A DNA stretch of 64,000 nucleotides from Gemmatimonadaceae bacterium. GTDB lineage: Bacteria > Gemmatimonadota > Gemmatimonadetes > Gemmatimonadales > Gemmatimonadaceae. Below are positions 23,562 through 32,200 of the stretch, piece by piece (the first letter of the stretch is position 1; every line of letters begins with the position of its first letter). The DNA lies in contig DATLUQ010000047.1 in assembly GCA_035533015.1 (NCBI GenBank), positions 30,218 to 94,217 on the forward strand. The letters are read 5' to 3'. Both the position numbers and the translations under genes were made by a program. The notes beneath the pieces are model-generated. The model searched no databases. It was given only the letters and a program-made list of their open reading frames with translations, and was not told the origin of the DNA.

Positions 23562-23951
23562 TTAGTGTTCGTGAAGGTCCACCGGCTGCTCGGGAATCGG
23601 GGTACCCGGCGCGTAGAAGTACACGGTCGCTACCGTGTCCGCCCGCGCGCCGGTCGAGTCGGTCGCCGAGAATGCGCAAGGCACGCGGCCATTCGACACC
23701 GAACCCATCGTGGCCGCAGATACTTGCAGAAACGTGAAATAGTCGCCGTCCCCGTTCGTCACGGATGTCGCAGCCGCACTGTCGGTGGGACATGACACGG
23801 ATACTGCGATCCCCGGAACCAGCGCCCCCGAAGGGCTCAAGAGCCGCCCGGCGACCTCGGCGATACCGGGGCTCGGATCCGTCGGATCGGAATGGCCACA
23901 GGCCATACACAGCACGACGGACGCCACGATCAACTGACAAGGCACTCGCAT
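23562..23951 (-). CDS. Small lipoprotein, carboxypeptidase-regulatory-like fold
   Basis: 129 aa. Lipoprotein signal with lipobox LCMAC; the mature part (AEVAGRLLSPSGALVPGIAV, later TNGDGDYFTFLQV and GARADTVATVYFY) reads like a single CarboxypepD_reg/transthyretin-like beta-sandwich, where 'V.G.V....G..V.GA.V' and 'T...G.Y.f' are the usual marks. GGAG lies nine bases before the ATG. Next to the larger orphan lipoprotein, 161 bases apart, same strand. Role unknown. Confidence 0.7.
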   Translation of the reverse strand: MRVPCQLIVASVVLCMACGHSDPTDPSPGIAEVAGRLLSPSGALVPGIAVSVSCPTDSAAATSVTNGDGDYFTFLQVSAATMGSVSNGRVPCAFSATDSTGARADTVATVYFYAPGTPIPEQPVDLHEH

Positions 23952-24007
23952 AGTTGCAACTCCGCATTGATGTTGCCTGCTCGTGTAACGGCGTCGCCAC
24001 CTCCCGT

Positions 24008-24013
24008 ATTATA
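24008..24013 (-). promoter_or_regulatory. Consensus -10 (TATAAT) for the small lipoprotein
   Basis: On the minus strand TATAAT lies about 60 bases upstream of the lipoprotein ATG at 23951, inside a locally AT-rich stretch that includes the perfect palindrome ATATGCATAT (24011-24020). No good -35 box is seen at 16-18 bases, so the site may need an activator or may be fortuitous. Confidence 0.4.
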
Positions 24014-24370
24014 TGCATATTTACAACTTAGGACGCAGACGATCTTGGGTACGTACCTCTCCGCAAGTAAAGTGCAAAGAATGACTTGGCGTGTGCCTTC
24101 CGCCGCTGGCTGGCGATCCCGAAATTCCGTCGTATGAGAGGATGCGCGCGGATCTTGATGTCACGCCGCGCCGTCGGGATTCGCGGATACCCCGACGATT
24201 GGAACGGACATCGCTACGGACGTGAGGGTGAGGGCCGGAATGGCGCCGCGGATGAGCGAGGCCCCGCAAGCGCGTGGGGCGGGGATCGCACGCGCCGGGG
24301 CGTCGCTGCGAGCGCGGCTCCGAGGGCGTGCCCACGAGCGCGCCCGCCCGACACGTCACCGAGTCCAGTG

Positions 24371-24562
24371 TCAACACCGGAATAGAATTGCGCACTCCCA
24401 GCTTCTGAGCAATTTCACGCCGCTGCTTACATCCAGAAGGTGAAAGGCCAACTCGATGTACGTCCAGGCCTTCAGGCGGCGCACCAGAATGGGCCGAAGC
24501 ATCTGCTCCCCGGCCAGTTTTGCGCGCCCCTTCCGGGCATTGGTCCGGAACCCGGCTTCGAG
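24371..24562 (-). pseudogene. Transposase N-terminal remnant (IS1182/ISNCY-like)
   Basis: The minus frame ending at TGA 24371 reads LEAGFRTNARKGRAKLAGEQ followed by MLRPILVRRLKAWTYIELAF and HLLD. This resembles the helical N-terminal domain of IS1182/ISNCY-type transposases, which typically has '..EQ(M/V)LRA...(K/R)...(F/W)(S/T)Y.ELAF.L.D'. Homology fades after HLLD and the frame stops 19 codons on; there is no start codon with a ribosome site, no DDE domain and no terminal repeats. I read it as a decayed insertion-sequence fragment. Confidence 0.45.
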
Positions 24563-24904
24563 GTCCGGCTTCGAGGTCTTGCTGAACGGCCGCGGTCAGC
24601 GCAGGTTGAGCATCCAGCGGCGTGCACAAGGCCGCCAGGTCGCCGCGTGCGCGGGTGCGATCCACGGCGCGGTCGGGGGCAGTTTGGGGCGAAGAGTGAC
24701 GGATTCGGCGGCGCCTCCCCGTGATGCGATTGGACGCCCCGATAACGCCAGCGTACATCGACATCGGAAGACTACGTTTCCCGGATGCGTCACTCGCGTC
24801 CAGGCCATTTTGGTCTCAATGAGAGTTTCACGAGCGGCCCGAGCTGGCGAGTCTCGACACAGAGGCGATGAATGCTACGACTCAAACTGGCCCCCTGACC
24901 CCGC

Positions 24905-25372
24905 ATGTCTACACCACACGAATCGCACGACCGCTCCACCCCCGGCTCCCAGATCGCGAGCATTCTCGTGGGCGGGGCGCTGGGCGTGGGCGTGGGCTTG
25001 GTGCTCGCGCAGACGCTCGGCGGCACATCGGGAATCGCGACGCGGCTCTCGCGCCGCACGCCCACCCCCGCCGGCCTCGAGCCGGGCTTCGACGCCGACG
25101 ACGAGGAGCCAGACGACCCATTCGCGGACGCGTGGGAACGGTCGGACGACGACGCGGACGACACATTGGGTGAACGCGTGCTCGAGGCGTTCGCCAATGA
25201 CCCCATCCTGTCCGGCCGCGCCGTCGATATCGAAGCGCACCCGGGGGCCGCCGTCGAACTGAGCGGCTCGGTGGATACGCTGCACGAGATCGCGTACGCC
25301 GGCACCCTCGCCGGTGGGGTGCCGGGGGTGGACCACGTGATCAACCGGCTGCGCGTCGATCGCAACGCATAG
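24905..25372 (+). CDS. BON domain protein with N-terminal membrane segment
   Basis: 155 aa. After a short polar start comes one hydrophobic glycine-rich helix (IASILVGGALGVGVGLVLAQ), an acidic linker rich in Asp (residues about 55-85), and a C-terminal BON-like domain: LGERVLEAFANDPILSGRAV then VELSGSVDTLHEIAYAGTLA and GVDHVINRLRVDR, matching 'v.L.G.V.s..e...a...a..v.GV..V.N.l.v'. BON domains bind phospholipid or carry periplasmic stress functions. It sits alone, 133 bases before valS. Confidence 0.8.
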   Translation: MSTPHESHDRSTPGSQIASILVGGALGVGVGLVLAQTLGGTSGIATRLSRRTPTPAGLEPGFDADDEEPDDPFADAWERSDDDADDTLGERVLEAFANDPILSGRAVDIEAHPGAAVELSGSVDTLHEIAYAGTLAGGVPGVDHVINRLRVDRNA

Positions 25373-25505
25373 CGCGGCGCGCGGGCGCACCGGCGCCGAG
25401 TCTGCGCGATCTTCCGCCCATGCCCGCCCGCCGCGGGCTCTTCATGCCCCTCCCACGCAGCGTTAGCTTTAGAGTTCCCCGCGATCACCCCGGCGACTCG
25501 ACCTG

Positions 25506-28295
25506 ATGGCCAGCTCCACCACGGAACTCCCCGACCACTACGATCCCGCCTCCACGGAGTCGGAGATCTACCGCCGCTGGCGCGACGCCGGTGCGTTCGG
25601 CGCCGACGCCGGCGCGTCGCGCCGCGCGGGCGGCGACCGCGAGCCGTTCACGCTCGTCATGCCGCCGCCCAACGTCACCGCGGTGCTCCACGTGGGCCAC
25701 GGGCTCAACAATACCGTGCAGGACGTGATCGTCCGCTGGGCACGCATGCAGGCCGGCACCGAAGCGCTGTGGGTGCCCGGCACCGACCACGCCGGCATCG
25801 CCACGCAGAACGTCATCGAGAAGCAACTCACCGTCGAAGGCAAGACGCGCTTCGACCTGGGGCGCGCCGCGTTCGTCGAACGCACCGAGGCCTTCGTGGC
25901 GCAGACCGGCGGCACCATCCTCGAGCAGTTGGCCGCGCTCGGTTGTTCCGCCGACTGGTTGCGCACCGCCTATACGTTCAGCCCCTCCCTCTCGCGCGGC
26001 GTGCGCGAGGCGTTCGTGCGCCTGTTCGACGACGGCCTCATCTACCGCGGCCACCGCGTCATCCACTGGTGCCCGCGGTGCCTCACCTCCCTCAGCGACG
26101 AGGAGGCGGAGTTCCAGGAAGAGACCGGCACGCTATACCACGTGGCGTACCCGGTCTCGGGCCAGCCATCCCGCACCGTCGTCGTGGCGACGACCCGTCC
26201 CGAGACGATGCTCGGCGACGTGGCCGTGGCGGTGAATCCGGCCGACGACCGCTACCGCGACCTCGTTGGGAAATCGGTGCGGCTTCCGATCGTGGACCGC
26301 GACATTCCGGTGATCGCCGACGAGTACGCCGATCCCACGTTCGGTACCGGCGTGGTGAAGATCACGCCCGCGCACGACGCCAACGACTTCGAGGTGGGCC
26401 GGCGCCACCGCCTCACGATGCCGGTGGTGATCGACGAGACCGCGCACATGACGGAAGTGGCCGACGCGGACGGACGCGTGCCGCCGTGGCTCGCGGGGCT
26501 CGACCGGTTCGAGGCGCGCGACCAGATCGTCGAAGCGCTGCGCCGGTCGGGCGCTCTCGTCAAGACCGAGACGCACCGCCACAACGTGCGCCACTGCTAC
26601 CGCTGCGACACGGTGGTGGAACCGCGACTCTCCGATCAGTGGTTCGTGAAGATGGCGCCGCTCGCCAAGCCGGCGCTCGACGCGGTGCGCACGGGCGCCA
26701 TCCGCATCCTCCCCGAACGGTGGGAGGCCGTGTACGTGAACTGGCTTGAGAACATCCGCGACTGGAACATTTCGCGGCAGCTCTGGTGGGGGCATCGCGT
26801 GCCCGTATGGTACTGCGACGAGTGCGATCCGCCCAACGTGTTCGCCAGCCGCGAGGACCTCACCGAATGCCCCAACTGCGGCTGCCCGGTGCGCCAGGAC
26901 GAGGACGTGCTCGATACCTGGTTCTCGTCGTGGCTGTGGCCCATCTCGACCCTTGGCTGGCCCGACGCACAGGCGCCCGATCTGAAGGCGTTCTACCCCA
27001 CGGACGTGCTCGTCACAGCCCCGGAGATCCTGTTCTTCTGGGTGGCGCGCATGATCATGGCCGGCTACCAGTTCGAGGGCCGCGCCCCGTTCCACACCGT
27101 CCTGTTGCACGGCACGGTGCGCGACACGAACCACGTGAAGATGTCCAAGTCGCTGGGCAACGGCATCGACCCGCTGGACGTGATCCGGCTGTACGGCGCC
27201 GACGCCCTGCGGTGGACGCTGATCTCCGGCATGGGCCTCGGGGCCGACGTCATTCTCGATCCAAGCGATCTCGAGAAGTCGTTCGCCACGGGGCGCAACT
27301 TCGCCACCAAGCTCTGGAACATCGGACGTTTTCTGTTGGCCAACGTGGGCGATGCCCCCGTGCCCGCCCTCGATGCGATCGCGCCTGACCGGCTCACCCG
27401 CGCCGACACGTGGATTCTGGCGCGGCTCGATGCCGCGATCGCCGAGTGCGACGCGGCGCTGGGACCACTCCGTCCGACCCAACCGACCGCGGGAACCGAC
27501 GGCGTGGCCTGGCGCCCCGAGCAGCGCTACCAGGGCATGCGCCTCAACGAGTACGCCGAGACGGCTCGGCGGTTCGTGTGGAGCGAACTGGCCGACTGGT
27601 ACGTGGAGGCGATCAAGGGGCGGCTGGCCGGCGGCGGCAACGACGGCGAGGTGGCGCGGGCCGTGCTCGTGCACGCGTTCGACCGGGCGCTGCGCCTGCT
27701 CCACCCGATCGTGCCATTCATTACTGAATCCATATGGCAGCGGCTGCCGTCGCGCCCCGCGGGCGCGCTGCTGATGCGCGCGGCGTGGCCGGTGGCGGGG
27801 AACCGGGGCGGGACGGGCGCGGCGGAGTTCGAGCTGGTGCGGGAGGCGGTGAACGCGCTGCGTCAGGTGCGGGCGGAGTACGCCATCGCCCCCGGCAAGA
27901 CCATCCCCGCCACCGTGATACCGGCGGACGGCGCCGTGCGCTCCCACGTGTTCGCCGATGAGACGGTCACGATCGAGCGGCTGGCCCGCGTGTCGCTCTC
28001 GGTGGCCGCGGCACCGCCACCCGGTGCCGCTTCGGCGGTGCTCCTGCGCGACGGATCTGAGATCAGCGTGCCCCTGGCCGGCCTCATCGACGTCGACAAG
28101 GAATGCGCGCGACTGGTGGCCGACCTCACCGGACTGGAAAGGCAGATCGGCGCGCTCGAGGGGCGCCTCGGCAACGAGAAGTTCACCGCCAAGGCGCCCC
28201 CCGCCGTCGTGCAGAGCGAACGCGATAAGCTGCTCGAGTGGACTGCGCGTCGGGATCAGCTTCGCCGCAAAGTCGAGGCGCTGTGCGGCGGCTGA
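25506..28295 (+). CDS. valS: Valyl-tRNA synthetase
   Basis: 929 aa class I synthetase. HIGH motif reads NVTAVLHVGHGLNN, KMSKS is intact in VKMSKSLGNGIDPLDVIRL, a CP1 editing domain spans roughly residues 190-340, a Cys zinc-knuckle CDECDPPNVF...CPNCGCPV is present in the catalytic half, and a C-terminal coiled coil (VDKECARLVADLTGLERQIG) closes the protein. Start ATG follows an AT-richer leader. The gene heads an overlapping chain through the M42 peptidase; its stop overlaps the next start by 13 bases. Confidence 0.98.
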   Translation: MASSTTELPDHYDPASTESEIYRRWRDAGAFGADAGASRRAGGDREPFTLVMPPPNVTAVLHVGHGLNNTVQDVIVRWARMQAGTEALWVPGTDHAGIATQNVIEKQLTVEGKTRFDLGRAAFVERTEAFVAQTGGTILEQLAALGCSADWLRTAYTFSPSLSRGVREAFVRLFDDGLIYRGHRVIHWCPRCLTSLSDEEAEFQEETGTLYHVAYPVSGQPSRTVVVATTRPETMLGDVAVAVNPADDRYRDLVGKSVRLPIVDRDIPVIADEYADPTFGTGVVKITPAHDANDFEVGRRHRLTMPVVIDETAHMTEVADADGRVPPWLAGLDRFEARDQIVEALRRSGALVKTETHRHNVRHCYRCDTVVEPRLSDQWFVKMAPLAKPALDAVRTGAIRILPERWEAVYVNWLENIRDWNISRQLWWGHRVPVWYCDECDPPNVFASREDLTECPNCGCPVRQDEDVLDTWFSSWLWPISTLGWPDAQAPDLKAFYPTDVLVTAPEILFFWVARMIMAGYQFEGRAPFHTVLLHGTVRDTNHVKMSKSLGNGIDPLDVIRLYGADALRWTLISGMGLGADVILDPSDLEKSFATGRNFATKLWNIGRFLLANVGDAPVPALDAIAPDRLTRADTWILARLDAAIAECDAALGPLRPTQPTAGTDGVAWRPEQRYQGMRLNEYAETARRFVWSELADWYVEAIKGRLAGGGNDGEVARAVLVHAFDRALRLLHPIVPFITESIWQRLPSRPAGALLMRAAWPVAGNRGGTGAAEFELVREAVNALRQVRAEYAIAPGKTIPATVIPADGAVRSHVFADETVTIERLARVSLSVAAAPPPGAASAVLLRDGSEISVPLAGLIDVDKECARLVADLTGLERQIGALEGRLGNEKFTAKAPPAVVQSERDKLLEWTARRDQLRRKVEALCGG

Positions 28296-29617
28296 TTGCC
28301 TTCGTGGCCCTCGCCGCCTGCGCCTCGATGGGCCCCGTTCCCGGCGGCCCCGAAGATCACACGCCGCCCGAGGTCCTCAGCACCAGGCCGGACACCAATG
28401 CCGTGAACTTCCACGGCAAGGCCGTGAGCTTCCGGTTCGACGGAGTGGTGAGCGATCGCTCCGGCCCCAAGCAGGACCTCACGGGGCTGTTTCTCATCTC
28501 GCCGCGCGACGGCGACCCGCGCGTCGACTGGCACCGCGACCGCATCGACGTCCGGCCGCGCCGCGACTGGCGTGCCAACACGGCCTACCGCGTCACGCTC
28601 CTCCCCGGGCTGGCCGACCTGAGCGGCAACGTCCTCCAGACGCCGTACACGATGGTGTTCAGCACCGGCCCCACCCTGCCGACACTCGGCGTGGTGGGCC
28701 GCATATTCGACTGGTCCACCGGACGCGAGGCGGCCAACGCCGTCGTCGAGGCCGTCCTGGACCCCGACAGCGCGGCGGCAAGGCCGGCCGTCAAGCGCGG
28801 CCAGCGCCCCGACAGCGAGGTGTACATCACCACCGCCGACAGCACGGGCCAGTTCCAGATCGGCCCATTCGGCGCCGGCACCTACACCGTGATCGGGTTC
28901 GTGGACGCCAACAAGAACCTGACCCGCGACCCTGGTGAGATCTGGGACAGCACGCAGGTCCATATCACCACGACGCAACCCATGCTCGAGCTGCTCGCCG
29001 CCAAACGCGACACGATCGGCCCGCGCATCATGACGATCGTGGCCGACGACAGCGTGACGCTGCGCGTGACCATCGACCACCCGCTGGACCCGCAGGCCCC
29101 GCTCGACACGGCGCAATTCCGGATCATGAGCTCCGACTCGGCGCACCTCACCGTCCTGGCCGTGCGCACGCTCGCCGCATACGACACGGCGCGCGCCAGG
29201 GCCCGCGCCGACTCGACGCGTATCGCCGATTCCCTGGCCGTATTGCGCGATACCCTGAAGCGCGCGCCGCCGAAACCCAAGCCCGCACCGCCCAAGGCCG
29301 GACCCGAGGTGCCGAAACCGTCCAGGCCCGCGCCCGCTACGGTACTCATGATCGACCTGGCGCTCGGTTCCCACGTGCGACCGCTCACGCAGTATCGCGT
29401 GACTGCCACCGATCTCGTGAATCTGCTCGGCTACAAAGCGACCTCGACACGCGTGTTCGCCACGCCCAAGCCACCGGCCCCGCCCGACACGAGCAAGGCC
29501 AAGGGCGCGATCAAGCCAGACACCGGCAAACGGGTCGTAAAGCCCGACTCCGCGGCCAAGGCCAAGCCCGATACGACGGGCGGACGGGGGGCGGCCAAGC
29601 GCGGCGGCGGGCCGTGA
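28283..29617 (+). CDS. Ig-like (SbsA/Big_5) domain lipoprotein
   Basis: 444 aa from the GTG at 28283, which lies inside the valS end. Signal with lipobox (RLIAFVALAAC). Residues about 25-125 are a Big_5-type Ig domain (PPEVLSTRPDTNAVNFHGKA... WRANTAYRVTLLPGLADLSGN... VFSTG), then a prealbumin-like segment (GQFQIGPFGAGTYTVIGFVD, NKNLTRDPGE). The C-terminal 170 residues are rich in Pro, Lys and Ala (KRAPPKPKPAPPKAGPEVPK), a flexible wall-spanning type tail. Similar proteins occur in Bacteroidota and Gemmatimonadota near cell-envelope genes; function unknown. Confidence 0.82.
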   Translation: MRRLIAFVALAACASMGPVPGGPEDHTPPEVLSTRPDTNAVNFHGKAVSFRFDGVVSDRSGPKQDLTGLFLISPRDGDPRVDWHRDRIDVRPRRDWRANTAYRVTLLPGLADLSGNVLQTPYTMVFSTGPTLPTLGVVGRIFDWSTGREAANAVVEAVLDPDSAAARPAVKRGQRPDSEVYITTADSTGQFQIGPFGAGTYTVIGFVDANKNLTRDPGEIWDSTQVHITTTQPMLELLAAKRDTIGPRIMTIVADDSVTLRVTIDHPLDPQAPLDTAQFRIMSSDSAHLTVLAVRTLAAYDTARARARADSTRIADSLAVLRDTLKRAPPKPKPAPPKAGPEVPKPSRPAPATVLMIDLALGSHVRPLTQYRVTATDLVNLLGYKATSTRVFATPKPPAPPDTSKAKGAIKPDTGKRVVKPDSAAKAKPDTTGGRGAAKRGGGP

Positions 29618-30969
29618 CCGATCCTCGCCGCGGCATCCCGAGCGTGAGCGCGCTGCTCGACCTGACGGAGCTGCGCGTGCTCGCCGACGCGGGCCCCCGC
29701 GACCTCGTGGTGAACGCGGTGCGCCGCGTGCTCGACGACGTACGCCGCGGCCAGGCGCCGCCGGCCAGCGATCGCGAATGGGCGGCGCGCGTGGCGGCCG
29801 CCGTGTCGCTCGCCCAGCGCCCGTCGCTGCGGCCCGTGCTCAACGCCACCGGCATCGTGCTCCACACCAACCTCGGACGCGCCCCGCTGGCACACGCCGC
29901 CGCGCTGGCGATCCGCACCGTGGCCGGAGGATTTAGTAATCTTGAATACGACCTCGATGCCGGCAGCCGCGGCTCGCGCTACGCGCACTGCGTGGGCCTG
30001 CTCCGCGAACTGACGGGGGCCGAGGACGCGGTCGTGGTCAACAACGGCGCCGCCGCGCTGCTGCTGGCGCTCAACACCGTGGCCGACGGACGCGACGCCA
30101 TCGTCTCACGCGGCGAACTGGTCGAGATCGGCGGCCACTTCCGCGTGCCCGACATCATGGCCAAGAGCGGTGCCCGCCTGGTCGAAGTGGGGACCACCAA
30201 CCGCACGCATCTCGCCGATTACGCCGGCGCCCTGGGGCCGCAGACGGCCGCGATCGTCAAGGTGCACCGCAGCAACTTCTCCATGGACGGATTCGTGGCC
30301 GACGTGGCGGTGCCCGATCTGGTGCGGCTGGCCGCCCCGCAGGGCATTCCGGTGCTCCACGACCTGGGCAGCGGCCTCCTGATGCCGCTCGACCGGATCG
30401 GCCTCGGCGGCGAGCCCACGGCCGCCGACGCCGTGCGCGCCGGCGCTCGCCTGGTCACGATGAGCGGTGACAAGCTGCTGGGTGGACCCCAGGCCGGCAT
30501 CATCGTCGGCGCCGCCGCCGAGGTCGCGCGCGTCCGCGAGAACCCACTCACCCGCGCCCTCCGCGTGGACAAACTCACCCTCGCCGCGCTCGAAGCGACC
30601 CTGGCTCTGTATCGCGAACCGGACCGCGCGTTCCACGAGATCCCCGTGCTGCGCCTGCTCGGCACTCCCGTGGCGGTACTCCGCGAACGTGCCGAGGCCA
30701 TTTGCGCCGCGCTCCCTGCGGGCCTGAACGCGCGCGTCGTGCCCACCGAGGCGGCGGTTGGCGGCGGCGCATTTCCCACCGTGACCATCCCGTCGGTGGC
30801 TGTCTCGCTTGGCGGCGACGCCGCGGCACTCGATGCGCGGCTGCGCGCCGGAGAGCCCGCGGTCGTGGGACGCATCCGCGACGACCGGCTGCTCGTCGAT
30901 CTCCGCAGCGTCCCCGAGCGCGACGACCCGGCGCTCATCGGCGCGCTCGCACGGGCGCTCGAGGCATGA
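29614..30969 (+). CDS. selA: L-seryl-tRNA(Sec) selenium transferase
   Basis: 451 aa. PLP enzyme that converts seryl-tRNA(Sec) to selenocysteyl-tRNA(Sec) using selenophosphate. Family landmarks: RPVLNATGIVLHTNLGRAPL, FSNLEYDLDAGSRGSRYAHC, VGTTNRTHLADY, KVHRSNFSMDGF and the PLP lysine in TMSGDKLLGGPQAG. GTG start overlaps the preceding stop (GTGA); its own stop overlaps the next ATG. selB, selD and tRNA-Sec are not in this window, and SelA-like paralogues with other roles exist, but the motifs are those of true SelA. Confidence 0.93.
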   Translation: MTDPRRGIPSVSALLDLTELRVLADAGPRDLVVNAVRRVLDDVRRGQAPPASDREWAARVAAAVSLAQRPSLRPVLNATGIVLHTNLGRAPLAHAAALAIRTVAGGFSNLEYDLDAGSRGSRYAHCVGLLRELTGAEDAVVVNNGAAALLLALNTVADGRDAIVSRGELVEIGGHFRVPDIMAKSGARLVEVGTTNRTHLADYAGALGPQTAAIVKVHRSNFSMDGFVADVAVPDLVRLAAPQGIPVLHDLGSGLLMPLDRIGLGGEPTAADAVRAGARLVTMSGDKLLGGPQAGIIVGAAAEVARVRENPLTRALRVDKLTLAALEATLALYREPDRAFHEIPVLRLLGTPVAVLRERAEAICAALPAGLNARVVPTEAAVGGGAFPTVTIPSVAVSLGGDAAALDARLRAGEPAVVGRIRDDRLLVDLRSVPERDDPALIGALARALEA

Positions 30970-31517
30970 GCGGCCGGCGCGCCGCGTTTCTCGATCGGGA
31001 CGGCACGATCATCCACGACTTCCATTTCACCGACAGCCCTGCCGACGTGCTGCTCATTCCCGGCGCCGCACGCGCCATCCAACGGCTCAACAAGGCGGGC
31101 GTGCCCGTGATCCTGGTGACCAACCAGTCGGGCATCGCACGCGGCTTCTTCACGATGGCCGACTACGAGCGCGTCAACGCGCGGATGCAGGAACTGCTCG
31201 AGGCCGACGGCGCTCGTATCGACGACGCGTACGTCTGCCCGCACCACCCGGAATTCTCGGGCCCCTGCGCCTGCCGCAAGCCCGGCACCCTGCTGTTCGA
31301 GGAGGCGGCGCTGGAGCACGGCCTCGACGTCGCGCGGTCGCTGTTCGCCGGCGACCGGTTCCGCGACATCCAACCCGGGCTCACGCTGGGCGGCCTCGCC
31401 CTGCTCGTGCCCACCGACGAGACACCCGCTGCGGATCTCGCGGCAGCCGTCGCGCCGGCAGCCATCGTCGCCACGCTCGACGACGCGGTGGCCCGCTTTC
31501 TCGCCGCCGGCACGTGA
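30966..31517 (+). CDS. HAD-IIIA phosphatase, GmhB-like
   Basis: 183 aa. HAD motif I is FLDRDGTI, motif II VTNQSGIARG, and the zinc loop CPHHPEFSGPCACRKP is that of D-glycero-D-manno-heptose 1,7-bisphosphate 7-phosphatase (GmhB) and histidinol-phosphate phosphatases. GmhB removes the 7-phosphate in the ADP-heptose route for LPS core. The tail after residue 155 is Ala-rich and probably unstructured. Neighbours are selA and purN, so context does not confirm the heptose role; no other heptose gene is in view. Confidence 0.88.
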   Translation: MSGRRAAFLDRDGTIIHDFHFTDSPADVLLIPGAARAIQRLNKAGVPVILVTNQSGIARGFFTMADYERVNARMQELLEADGARIDDAYVCPHHPEFSGPCACRKPGTLLFEEAALEHGLDVARSLFAGDRFRDIQPGLTLGGLALLVPTDETPAADLAAAVAPAAIVATLDDAVARFLAAGT

Positions 31518-32200
31518 GGGCGCGCATCGCCGTGCTCGCCTCGGGCGGCGGATCGAATCTCCAGGCCATCCTCGACCATCTCGCCGCGCTGGGCGAACGC
31601 CGGGCCGGTGACGTCGTGCTCGTCGCGTCCGACCGCCCCGCCGCGCGCGCGCTGGATCGGGCGCGAGCGCGCGGCATCGCCACGGCCGTCATCCGCACGA
31701 GCGCCCACCCCGAGGGCACGCCGATCGGCACCGTGCTGCGCGACGCGCGGGTGGACTACGTGGTGCTCGCGGGATACCTTCGCCTCGTGCCGGCGGACGT
31801 CGTGCGCGCGTATGCGGGGCGAATGGTCAACGTGCACCCCGCGCTCCTCCCGGCATTCGGCGGCCCGGGCATGTACGGCCATCACGTGCACGAAGCGGTG
31901 ATCGCGGCGCACGTGCGCGAGAGCGGTGCGACGGTGCATTTCGTGGACGAGGAGTTCGACCAGGGTGCGATCATCGCCCAATGGGCGGTGCCCGTGAGCG
32001 CCGGCGACAGCGCCGATACGCTCGCCGATCGCGTGCTGCGGGTGGAGCACGCCCTGTATCCGCGCGTCGTGCAGGCCCTCGCGTCCGGCACCCTGCATCC
32101 GGGACAACCGGCGCGTGTTGGACGCGCCGCGCCACTTCACCTCGCCGATCTCGACGATCGGCGACTCGCCGAGGACATCGAGCATGCGTTGGGCTTCTAG
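31514..32200 (+). CDS. purN: Phosphoribosylglycinamide formyltransferase
   Basis: 228 aa; transfers a formyl group from 10-formyl-THF to GAR in purine synthesis. LASGGGSNLQAILDHL (phosphate binding), RMVNVHPALLPAFGGPGMYG (catalytic Asn-His) and VHFVDEEFDQGAIIAQ (catalytic Asp) are complete. The GTG start overlaps the preceding stop (GTGA). About 30 residues longer than E. coli PurN, mostly at the C-terminus. purH follows 2.2 kb downstream after the M42 peptidase. Confidence 0.95.
   Translation: MRARIAVLASGGGSNLQAILDHLAALGERRAGDVVLVASDRPAARALDRARARGIATAVIRTSAHPEGTPIGTVLRDARVDYVVLAGYLRLVPADVVRAYAGRMVNVHPALLPAFGGPGMYGHHVHEAVIAAHVRESGATVHFVDEEFDQGAIIAQWAVPVSAGDSADTLADRVLRVEHALYPRVVQALASGTLHPGQPARVGRAAPLHLADLDDRRLAEDIEHALGF

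Larger units (their letters stand above)
23952..24904. other. Long gene-poor region with decayed sequence
   Basis: About 950 bases without an intact gene. The left end is AT-rich and carries the promoter-like segment of the small lipoprotein. The middle (24371-24562) holds a transposase-like fragment. The rest has several mutually exclusive open frames, none with consistent codon bias or recognisable motifs. A 13-base tandem duplication of ACCTCGAAGCCGG (minus strand) lies at about 24551-24576. Confidence 0.65.

Noticed and set aside
24021..24764. 247-codon minus frame in the gene-poor region
   Set aside because: Arg/Ser/Pro-rich without domain; the transposase-like signal lies in a different frame, so this frame is chance.
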